From Acidobacteriota bacterium (lineage in GTDB: Bacteria > Acidobacteriota > Vicinamibacteria > Vicinamibacterales > UBA2999): a stretch of DNA of 36,316 nucleotides. Shown here one piece after another: positions 8,542 through 16,207 of this stretch. The stretch is from assembly GCA_003222635.1 (NCBI GenBank), contig QHWQ01000024.1, positions 1 to 36,316 of the forward strand, given 5' to 3'. Below the pieces are notes generated by a model, which was given only the letters and a program-made list of their open reading frames with translations, was not told where the DNA came from and ran no database searches. How positions within the stretch are numbered: the stretch's first letter is position 1; every line of letters starts with the position of its first letter. Position numbers and translations under genes: made by a program.

Positions 8542-11500
8542 TCCGACGAGGGAGGTTCCAGCACGAGAACGGATGGCACGCGCTCCGGGTGTGCAAGGCG
8601 CAGCAAACCGTAGCCGATACCCGCGAGCCCGGTCATGAGGCCAGGCGTCTCGACGCCCGAAGGAGACCCGCACGAGTACCCGTGGCTGTCGATGTCATGA
8701 AGAATGGCCGCGACGACTTCGCCGATAAGCGTTTCCCAGCGATCGTCATCAATCGTTCGACCGACCTGCAACAGCAGCTCGAGATTGCCGAGATCGCCGT
8801 GACACAGACAGTGGCTGCCGCCCAGCCCGTGAATGACGGTGGTCTCGATCGCAACGTCGATCTCCGCCCGGATCTCCAGGTCGTCGAGTTCCCCTCGCAT
8901 CTGCGTACGCGCCAACCCGATTCCCGCCGCGCCATGACACCACGCGGTCATGGACGGTGTGAGTCCCTTCGCTTTCGCTTCAGCGGCGGCGGAACGCGGC
9001 CGTAGATCGGCCCAGTTGCGCGCCTCCGGCGAAAACAGGCTCCGCTCGTAGGCGATTGCCTCCAATGCCGTGGTCCGAAACCGGTTCTCACCGGTCGTCG
9101 CCGCCAGCCTCAGAAGCGCCCACGCCACGCCCGCAGCGCCGTGTGCGAACCCGGCCAGAGGCGTGGTCACCTTGTCCGGCATCCAACCCACGCCCCGCGA
9201 CATCGGCCGGGCACACCTCACAAGACGCTCACCGCACCGGGTGGCCACCTCCAGCGTCCGCGCGCGCGGCGCGCACGCGTGCAGCGCAAGCAGGCTCCCG
9301 ATGCATCCGGCGGCCCCCTCCACGATATCGAACGCCCTGTCGCCCTCGATCAATGGAGGAAGGATGTCGACGATTCTCTCGGCTTCGGTGAGGAGGTCCG
9401 GCCGGTTCCACAGCGTCCCGAGCTGACACAGCACGTAGATCAATCCGCCCCAGCCGGTGAACGCGCCAACTGCCTGCATCTGCGGCGTATCGATGTTGAC
9501 GCGACGCAGCACCGTGGACAGACCCGTTCGGGCGAGCGCTGTGTAGCGGTCGTCCTCCGTTATGTGTCCGAGGTAGGCGAGGAACAACGCGACGCCTGGC
9601 AATCCTCCGTAGAGGTCCGTGTCGAGCGGCGCGACGGACCAGCGATGTTCGCTGCGTGGGGTCAGCCCGATCCACGAGATGCTCTCGTCACTCCGCAGGG
9701 CAGCCTCGTCAAGCCGTTCTCCGATCACACGGGCAGCTGCCACCGCGGTTTCACGGTCACAGCCCGGCTTCGATCGCCAACAGCGGCCGCGTGCGCGCTC
9801 CGCATGATAGCGTCCGGTGGACAGTGTCGAGAGCGACGCTCTGACGAACCAGCGCTGCGTCTCGAGGTCGTGCGGCGAGAGCGCTTCCACGCGGCGGCGA
9901 ACGCTGGCGAGTGCTGATTCGGGCAGGACATCGGAGATTCGTTCGTGGCGACTGGTCCACAAGTGGCGTGAACCTGGACGCGTCGTGAAGAGCGGAACGT
10001 CGATGTTGTTCAGATCCTCGCGCTCTGCGCGGATGGTGTGTGCGAGGTGGGGCGCATCGCCGATACCGACCCATAAGCGATCGAAGAAACGTTCACGGTC
10101 GATCGCGTCGCGCAACAAGTCGGGGTGGAAGCTGTCCTCGAGCACCTTGGCGTAGATTCGTGTCGGCCGGATGATGACGCGCACTTCGTCGTCGGCGAAT
10201 CGTGCGAGGGGCCCGTCATCCGCCAGGAACTCGGCTCGATTTTCGAGAAGAAGGTCGTAGGTACTCGTGAACCCCGACGCGATCGCCTCGGCGTACTCCA
10301 GGGCGTCGACCTCGACACCGTTCAGGAGTGGCCGATTGACGCCGCCGGGGATCACCACCCGCTTGCGTGTGAACCGCATGGTGTCGGTGCCTGCGTTCTC
10401 CCACTGCGGGACAGCATCCGGCGAGAGCTGCCCGCCAACGGCGCCAATGCCACTGATGTCGATGCCGTCCTGCGTCTCGTCGGACCACACACGCTCGGGA
10501 AGCAGCCCGATCCGCATGACCGAGCGCGACAACGCGTCGTTCGCTGACAGTGCGGTGCTGCCGGCAGCGGTGGAATCGACCCGCGGATGAAAGAGTGCCT
10601 CCAGGTCGAGCAGCATCGGGTGCTCGCCTGCAGCAATCAGGTTTTCGTGATGAAAGTCGGTTGCTTCGAGCGCATACAGCACCGCGATGAAGCTGCCGTG
10701 CCGTTGGAAGAAACGCCGGACTTCGTCCGGCGACGAGCAGCTCGTCCGTCGAACGAACCGAACCCATCCATGGGTGCCTCGATCCAGGATGGGCAGCGTC
10801 TGAAAGGAGGGGTGAGCCCCACGGTCATTGAGCCAGACCAGGAGCTGCTGAAAATGGACATCGACCGCCAGGGATCTGGGCTTGTAGATCACCTCGCAAC
10901 CCGATGCGAATTTCGCGCGCAAGACGGCTCGGCCGCCTCGATGCCGGTCTCCCAGGTTTCCCTCTACTGCCTCGAGAGGGCCTGGATCGGAATCGAGGGC
11001 CAACGCCGTCCGAATGTCTTGCCAATCCGCGCAGAGGTACTGCAGGAATTCCAGGCTGGACGTGACCCAGTTCTCAATGCACACGGTCACCTGGCGTGCG
11101 AGCACCGGATAACTTAGCAGCAGACCAAGTGCTCTTTCGGGGCGGCCAAGGTCGCCGACAAAGCTCTCGAATCGTTCTTCGGGGGTACGTCCGGTCAACG
11201 CACCATTCACGCGAGCCGAATTGAGCTCGAGCACGAGGGTGCGGCTCAAGATCCGAAGGAGCGCGCCTGACAGGCAACCAGCCAGCGACGCTTCGATCGT
11301 GCGTGGGTCGAACGCGCGCCGCGAACGGTTCGCAACCAGCGGCTGCATCCGGCAACGCAAGCGCTCGCAACCCATCCTGATCAGCGGCGCCACGGCGTTC
11401 AGGAAACCGGCCAGCTTCGAATGTTGCAGCGCCTTTGGAAGTGAAGCGGCCAGGACGCCCGCAGCCGGCTGCGCATAGGCAGCAGCGATATCGGTCAGCC

Positions 11501-11801
11501 ACGTGGGTCTGAGCGCCTGCTGCCGGAGCGTGTCAGCAGACATCGCGAGCAGTCGGCGGAATTCGTCCTCTGTTACCCCGTCGGCGCGCAGGCGTTGTTC
11601 GAAGTGGTCGTCCGCGCTGAACGGAGCCTGACTGCGCCACAGTCGCATGTGTCGTTCGCCGAGCTCCTCGTTGCTGTCGATGCCCGCGTCGGAGCGGAGC
11701 AACTCGAGGCGTTCGGTCAGGCTGGTCGCCCGATACCATTCAGGACGCTGGAAATGCTGCACGAGCTCGTCCATCGGTTTGCGCGCAGCGCCCGGGGCCA
11801 A
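8538..11801 (-). CDS. lanM: Class II lanthipeptide synthetase LanM (dehydratase plus LanC-like cyclase)
   Basis: Dehydratase motifs SGCEVIYKPRSLAVDVHFQ, TDFHHENLIAAGEHPMLLDLEALFHP; LanC-like GGLPGVALFLAYLG, GFAHGAAGVAWALLRLA, AWCHGAAGIGLAR and CHGDLGN (Cys, Cys-His zinc ligands). Start ambiguous: TTG 11801 or ATG 11774. Confidence 0.95.
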   Translation of the reverse strand: MAPGAARKPMDELVQHFQRPEWYRATSLTERLELLRSDAGIDSNEELGERHMRLWRSQAPFSADDHFEQRLRADGVTEDEFRRLLAMSADTLRQQALRPTWLTDIAAAYAQPAAGVLAASLPKALQHSKLAGFLNAVAPLIRMGCERLRCRMQPLVANRSRRAFDPRTIEASLAGCLSGALLRILSRTLVLELNSARVNGALTGRTPEERFESFVGDLGRPERALGLLLSYPVLARQVTVCIENWVTSSLEFLQYLCADWQDIRTALALDSDPGPLEAVEGNLGDRHRGGRAVLRAKFASGCEVIYKPRSLAVDVHFQQLLVWLNDRGAHPSFQTLPILDRGTHGWVRFVRRTSCSSPDEVRRFFQRHGSFIAVLYALEATDFHHENLIAAGEHPMLLDLEALFHPRVDSTAAGSTALSANDALSRSVMRIGLLPERVWSDETQDGIDISGIGAVGGQLSPDAVPQWENAGTDTMRFTRKRVVIPGGVNRPLLNGVEVDALEYAEAIASGFTSTYDLLLENRAEFLADDGPLARFADDEVRVIIRPTRIYAKVLEDSFHPDLLRDAIDRERFFDRLWVGIGDAPHLAHTIRAEREDLNNIDVPLFTTRPGSRHLWTSRHERISDVLPESALASVRRRVEALSPHDLETQRWFVRASLSTLSTGRYHAERARGRCWRSKPGCDRETAVAAARVIGERLDEAALRSDESISWIGLTPRSEHRWSVAPLDTDLYGGLPGVALFLAYLGHITEDDRYTALARTGLSTVLRRVNIDTPQMQAVGAFTGWGGLIYVLCQLGTLWNRPDLLTEAERIVDILPPLIEGDRAFDIVEGAAGCIGSLLALHACAPRARTLEVATRCGERLVRCARPMSRGVGWMPDKVTTPLAGFAHGAAGVAWALLRLAATTGENRFRTTALEAIAYERSLFSPEARNWADLRPRSAAAEAKAKGLTPSMTAWCHGAAGIGLARTQMRGELDDLEIRAEIDVAIETTVIHGLGGSHCLCHGDLGNLELLLQVGRTIDDDRWETLIGEVVAAILHDIDSHGYSCGSPSGVETPGLMTGLAGIGYGLLRLAHPERVPSVLVLEPPSSE

Positions 11802-11818
11802 GGTCCGGACCCGGGCGC
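11788..11818 (-). promoter_or_regulatory. Stem-loop between lanA and lanM (candidate attenuator or processing hairpin)
   Basis: GCGCCCGGG (11788-11796) and CCCGGGCGC (11810-11818) are exact reverse complements, 13-nt loop, starting 7 nt after the lanA stop. Confidence 0.6.
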
Positions 11819-11825
11819 CTTGGTG

Positions 11826-12059
11826 TTAACAGACCTCGGGGTTATCGCACCAAGTCGTCGAAATCGATGCGTACTTCGAGCATATGGGAGCAGCATTCAA
11901 CGCTGCCTGCAATTCGGCGTCACTGAGCTCGATTGCGCCCGCGGGATTGCCGTCGGGCCACCGGCTGTCGTTCCGTGCCGGCACATCCGTGATCTCGAAC
12001 CTCGGGTGCGGGATCTGTCGCTCATAAGATTCGGTCAAGCCAGAGCGGTTTTCGATCAT
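11826..12059 (-). CDS. lanA: Lanthipeptide precursor peptide (LanA), mersacidin/lichenicidin-like leader
   Basis: 77 aa; leader segment NPAGAIELSDAELQAALNAA matches the NPAGxIELSDEEL-type class II leader; Cys/Ser/Thr-rich C-terminus ICSKYASISTTWCDNPEVC; GAGGA ribosome-binding site before ATG; immediately upstream of lanM on the same strand. Confidence 0.85.
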   Translation of the reverse strand: MIENRSGLTESYERQIPHPRFEITDVPARNDSRWPDGNPAGAIELSDAELQAALNAAPICSKYASISTTWCDNPEVC

Positions 12060-12164
12060 CGTTCCTCAACTTCCTACGGGCGTTCATCAGGCGATGACGA
12101 CCGTGTCTTGTTAACGCGTGGGAAGGACCCCACCGAACATGCCGTTCGCCCGAGTTCCGCGCCG

Positions 12165-12180
12165 CGTTATAGCTATAGCG
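12165..12180. promoter_or_regulatory. AT-rich palindrome CGTTATAGCTATAGCG in the divergent lanA/methyltransferase intergenic region
   Basis: Perfect inner palindrome TATAGCTATA (12168-12177) flanked by CG/CG, immediately upstream of the methyltransferase ATG (12184). Confidence 0.35.
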
Positions 12181-12183
12181 GTC

Positions 12184-12772
12184 ATGTCACAGAGCGGCCC
12201 CATCGACCTGGATGCGTTCTACTCGTCGCCCTCCCTCGATGTCTGGCGGCAGGTCCTTGGCGAGCGAATGCACTATCACCACGGCATCTGGGAGGCGGAC
12301 GAGGACTGGGATACGGCGCTCGATAATGGCGTTCTGAGCCTCGCCAGCCACGTCGAGCCCGGGGCGACGGTCGTCGATCTCGGATGCGGCTGGGTGGATG
12401 GAATCGTTGGAGCACCTGGAGCGCCCGGATCTGGCACTGGCCAGATTGCGTCCGCGCTGCAACGGGTTGGTGATGCGCGTGAATACGTGTGAAGCCGAGT
12501 CGCGGCGGCTGTTCGCCGGCTCGATGCCGATGCGACCGACCTGTTACTATCTCGACGCACTGAAGAGCGCGGGATGGAGGGTGACATACGTCGCGAATCG
12601 GAGATCCGCGTCTCTGCGCAGTCCATTCGAGTGGCTGGCCAGGCTCGAGGCGGCAGGCGTGGTGGGTTCCGACAATCCGCATCTGCGCGCGCTCTGGGAC
12701 TATTCGATGTTCTTCACGACCAAGCCTTTCATGTACGGCACGTTCCCGCTGATGGACATCGTCGCCGAGTAA
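12184..12772 (+). pseudogene. Class I SAM-dependent methyltransferase with internal deletion and frameshift
   Basis: N-part ends in motif I VVDLGCGW then shifts to VDGIVGAPGAP; the other frame starts MESLEHLERPDLALARLRPR...(typical late-core segment) and runs to a normal C-terminus. The core between the two halves is missing. Confidence 0.75.
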
Positions 12773-12785
12773 AGAGGCGTGAGCC

Positions 12786-13634
12786 CTACCGTGTCACCGG
12801 GGTCGGCGCCTCGGGCGCCAGTTTCTCCGTGACCTCGATATACGTTCCCCAGGGGTCGGTCAGAAACGCGATCTTCGTCCGCGTGTTCGGAACGGCTCGC
12901 GGCGGCGCCTCGAACTTGATGCCGAGCGCGGCGATCCTCTTTTCGAATTCGTCGAGGTTCTTCACGTCGAAGCCGAGATGATCGATGGCGCGCCCCTTCG
13001 TCGGCGCGAGCTTTCCCATCCCGGGTGAGAACGAGAAGTTGAAGCGATGGAAGTAGTCGACCTCGATGACACCAGGCCTGGCGACGCGCTGACGCTGGCC
13101 GGGGAAGCCACCGAACACCTTCGCGTACCACGCCTGCATCGGCTTGATGTCCGTCTCTGCCGCATAGAGATGCACGTGATCCATGCTGACGGGTCCGGGT
13201 AGTGATGGATCTCCAAAGACCTCGATACGAATCCCGCTGTCTGGCGCGAATACGTATCCCTGATTCGGGTTCACATCGCCAACGTCGTACTTGACGCCGG
13301 CAGACTTCCAGCGCGCGCGCGCCGCCTCGATGTCCTTGTACACCAGCCCGAAGTGATCGATGACGGATCCGGCAGGCGGTGCGGCGGCGTCGGCCTGCCG
13401 GAGCATCACGAAGATGCCGGGGAACTCGATCAATGCCAGCGGCCCGTTGGTTACGAGCTTTCCCCCGAGCATCGTCGTGAAGAACCGCGTGTTCGCCTCG
13501 ACGTCCTTGACAGCCAGATGCATGTGTCCGAGCGCCACGCCCATGTCGTTGGCAGGCGCGAGCTGCGCAAGAGCAGCGGTCGACCAGGCGAGAGTCAGCG
13601 AACACGCGACAGCAAGCACATGTCGTTTCTTCAT
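12786..13634 (-). CDS. Secreted VOC (glyoxalase/bleomycin resistance-like) family protein
   Basis: Signal peptide; duplicated beta-alpha-beta-beta-beta pattern: LGHMHLAVKDVEANTRFFTTMLGG, SMDHVHLYAAETDIKPMQAWYAKVFGG, FLTDPWGTYIEVTE. Confidence 0.88.
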   Translation of the reverse strand: MKKRHVLAVACSLTLAWSTAALAQLAPANDMGVALGHMHLAVKDVEANTRFFTTMLGGKLVTNGPLALIEFPGIFVMLRQADAAAPPAGSVIDHFGLVYKDIEAARARWKSAGVKYDVGDVNPNQGYVFAPDSGIRIEVFGDPSLPGPVSMDHVHLYAAETDIKPMQAWYAKVFGGFPGQRQRVARPGVIEVDYFHRFNFSFSPGMGKLAPTKGRAIDHLGFDVKNLDEFEKRIAALGIKFEAPPRAVPNTRTKIAFLTDPWGTYIEVTEKLAPEAPTPVTR

Positions 13635-13691
13635 GGCGCACAGTGTAGCCGAGTTGTACTATCCGCCCAGCCAAAACTCTGGAGGATCTCC

Positions 13692-14411
13692 ATGAGGCAT
13701 GTCGTTTCAGCATCGTTGTTCGTGCTCGCCTGCGCGCTGGCGCAGCCGGGGGCCGCTCAGAAGGTCGAGGACAAGCCGGTGCCCATGGACAAGGCGCCGT
13801 TCCACATCCCGGTTTTCTCCAACGACTACCTGATTCTCTTGAACGTCAACATTCCGCCCGGGCGCAATACGGGCTACCACATCCACTATGCCGACTCCGT
13901 GTCAGTGAACCTGACTCCGGCCTCGCAGACCAATCAGAATTACGGCTCGGTGGAAGTGAGCGCGCCGGGTACGGGCGGAGACGGTGAACCCGGCCGTGCG
14001 ACGTTTACGGATGTGACCAAGGATGGTCCGCGCACGCACAAGGCGACCAATGTCGGGCCGACGCCGTTCCACAACATCTCCTTCATCCTGAAGAATCGCG
14101 CACCGGCCGGAACCACAGTATCGGACCGTTCGGGTGTGAAGGGCTACACCCAGATCATGGATAACGCGCGGCTGAGGGCCTGGCGTGTCGCTCTGAAACC
14201 CGGAGAGGCGACGGGACAGATCACGCAAACCGCCCCGGGTCTCAGAGTCTACGTGCACGGCGGCGTGCTAGCGGAGATGATTCCTGGATCGGCCGATCGC
14301 GGCATGGCTCCGTACGAAGGCGATTTCATCTGGCAGGATGCCGGGCAGACGAGAGCCGTGAAGAACACGGGTACGACGCTCATCGAATTCGTCGAATTCG
14401 AACTGAAATAG
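13692..14411 (+). CDS. Secreted cupin-like protein of unknown function
   Basis: RBS GGAGGATCTCC before ATG; signal peptide MRHVVSASLFVLACALAQPGAAQ; NVNIPPGRNTGYHIHYADSVSV, duplicated beta-barrel-like pattern. Confidence 0.75.
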   Translation: MRHVVSASLFVLACALAQPGAAQKVEDKPVPMDKAPFHIPVFSNDYLILLNVNIPPGRNTGYHIHYADSVSVNLTPASQTNQNYGSVEVSAPGTGGDGEPGRATFTDVTKDGPRTHKATNVGPTPFHNISFILKNRAPAGTTVSDRSGVKGYTQIMDNARLRAWRVALKPGEATGQITQTAPGLRVYVHGGVLAEMIPGSADRGMAPYEGDFIWQDAGQTRAVKNTGTTLIEFVEFELK

Positions 14412-14492
14412 GGCCGGGCGCTGACGGGCTGGGCTGCCACCTGAGCAACCCAGCCGCCGAATAACGCATGCGGCGTCGTCCCTGCGGCACGT

Positions 14493-15014
14493 TCAGTCCC
14501 GCGGGGCGCTCCCGACGTGGATTGTTCCCTGAAAACACGTCGCGCCCAGCGGTGCGCCCGCACAGCCGGTCGTACCTGGGATCGTCTGAAATTCCACGTG
14601 CACCGGGGCTCCGACGCGCCACCCGAACAGAACGGTGCCGTCCAGCAGCGCCGCACCCGTGTCGCCGCTTGTCCCGCCTCGGATCAGCGCGGTGAACGAA
14701 TGGTCCCCGTTTTGGACCTCATAGAGCGCCTCGAGCCGAATGATGCGGCCGCAATTTGGCGCAGGCAGGTAACAGTTGTCTGCTTGCCGTTGGCTGACTT
14801 GTCGTTGAAAAACCTCGCCGACAAATTTGTTAGCGAGGTCGCCTCCCCAGAAGCCTTCCATGAGGGGAAACGTGGTCACCCATTTCGTGAAGGCGATTGC
14901 CACGGGCCTATTGTTGTCGTGGTGTTCTTCTGCCGTCGCGGGCGAGATCTGGATGAATAACGCCACCGCACCGACCAAGCAAGCGACGCGGCAGTGAACA
15001 CGATTGGTTCTCAT
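14493..15014 (-). CDS. Small secreted Cys-containing protein, unknown function
   Basis: Signal peptide MRTNRVHCRVACLVGAVALFIQISPATAEE; ATG overlaps the upstream gene's TGA (ATGA at 15014-15011). Confidence 0.65.
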   Translation of the reverse strand: MRTNRVHCRVACLVGAVALFIQISPATAEEHHDNNRPVAIAFTKWVTTFPLMEGFWGGDLANKFVGEVFQRQVSQRQADNCYLPAPNCGRIIRLEALYEVQNGDHSFTALIRGGTSGDTGAALLDGTVLFGWRVGAPVHVEFQTIPGTTGCAGAPLGATCFQGTIHVGSAPRD

Positions 15015-15607
15015 AAGTCTCCTTTCGTTGATGGTTGTGACCGCTGCTGGGATTTCGCGCGACGAATGAATGCGCGGACTTCGTCGCGAACCGCGTTGCC
15101 GGCAGCGACCGCGGCGGTGGTTTCGTATGAATGCGGATCCCGAGAATTCTGTTTGCCGATCCGCTCGTAGAGCGAGCGCATCGTGAGTAGCGACGTCACG
15201 AACCCGTTGTCGATCACTTCGATCGCGTGCTGCAGTTCGTGACCGATCGACCCCATCAGATCCCAATCGGCCGTGCGCGTGGCGACGTGAACGAAAATGA
15301 AGCGGAATCGTCCCCCCACCGTCACATTCACCAAACACGCGCGCTGGTCGGAGTCGCGACACTCGCCTTCGTCGACGTACACGTAGCTGTCGCTGGCATC
15401 GATTGTCTCGACCAGGCGGCGGAACGTCGTGGACCGGTCGCCCGCCTCCTGGATCACGGACGCGATGGAGGGGCTGAAGGAGCGCACGTGTGAGAGCGTC
15501 GCCAGGTTCGGGACTGTTTCTTCAGCGTGTGCGCTCACGCGCGGCCCAGGCAGGATTGCCCCCGCAACCCATGCCAGCGCAACCAGTCGTGCGGTGTTGT
15601 TCGCCAT
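15011..15607 (-). CDS. Secreted protein with HELQH (HExxH) putative zinc metalloprotease motif
   Basis: Signal peptide MANNTARLVALAWVAGAILPGPRVSAHA; WDLMGSIGHELQHAIEV. Start is approximate to within a few nt. Confidence 0.7.
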   Translation of the reverse strand: MANNTARLVALAWVAGAILPGPRVSAHAEETVPNLATLSHVRSFSPSIASVIQEAGDRSTTFRRLVETIDASDSYVYVDEGECRDSDQRACLVNVTVGGRFRFIFVHVATRTADWDLMGSIGHELQHAIEVIDNGFVTSLLTMRSLYERIGKQNSRDPHSYETTAAVAAGNAVRDEVRAFIRRAKSQQRSQPSTKGDL

Positions 15608-15727
15608 CTTGTCTCCGTGTTCTCCTCGCAGCGGTGCGGGATGCGCGCTCTGTATGGAGATCGCGCGAGCGGAGCCCATGGCGGGTCAAACGGTGATAAA
15701 GCCCCGTAATCCAGTCCTCCGGGTGCT

Positions 15728-16207
15728 ATGCTCTGCCTCCATTCACTAATTGATGGCATTGATGAACGGGCCGACCACACCTTGCAGCCGACGGCCCTTG
15801 TTCATGAGGTGTACGTGCGGCTCGTCGACCAACGGCAGGTCGATTGGCAGAATCGGGCGCATTTCTTTGGTGTCTCGGCGCAGGTCATGCGCCGGATCCT
15901 GGTCGATCACGCCCGTCGTCATGGCGCGAGCAAACGCGGCGACGGTGTGCGCTGTGTGTCAATCGACCAGGCAAAAGACGTAGCCGCGTCAAACGAGATA
16001 CCAATCCTCGCGTTGGATCACGCGCTCGATCGCCTCGAAAAGATTGACGCTGAACTGGCCGAGATCGTCGAGCTTCGTGCGTTTGGCGGACTCACGATCG
16101 AGGAAGCGGCACATGTGCTCAGAGTGTCACCCTCGACCGCCAAGCGCGACTGGCGCACCGCGAAAGCGTGGCTCAATCGTGAGCTTGGCTCCGAGGTTCG
16201 ACGGTGA
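15728..16207 (+). CDS. ECF-type RNA polymerase sigma factor (TIGR02999-like), apparently N-terminally truncated
   Basis: ADHTLQPTALVHEVYVRLVDQ...HFFGVSAQVMRRILVDHARRHGASKRG...RAFGGLTIEEAAHVLRVSPSTAKRDWRTAKAWLNREL; about 35-40 N-terminal residues typical of the family are absent. Confidence 0.82.
   Translation: MLCLHSLIDGIDERADHTLQPTALVHEVYVRLVDQRQVDWQNRAHFFGVSAQVMRRILVDHARRHGASKRGDGVRCVSIDQAKDVAASNEIPILALDHALDRLEKIDAELAEIVELRAFGGLTIEEAAHVLRVSPSTAKRDWRTAKAWLNRELGSEVRR

Noticed and set aside
11595-12326. 243-aa plus-strand ORF over lanA
   Set aside because: Overlaps lanA and the start of lanM antisense; no recognisable motifs; minus-strand leader/core signature is far stronger.
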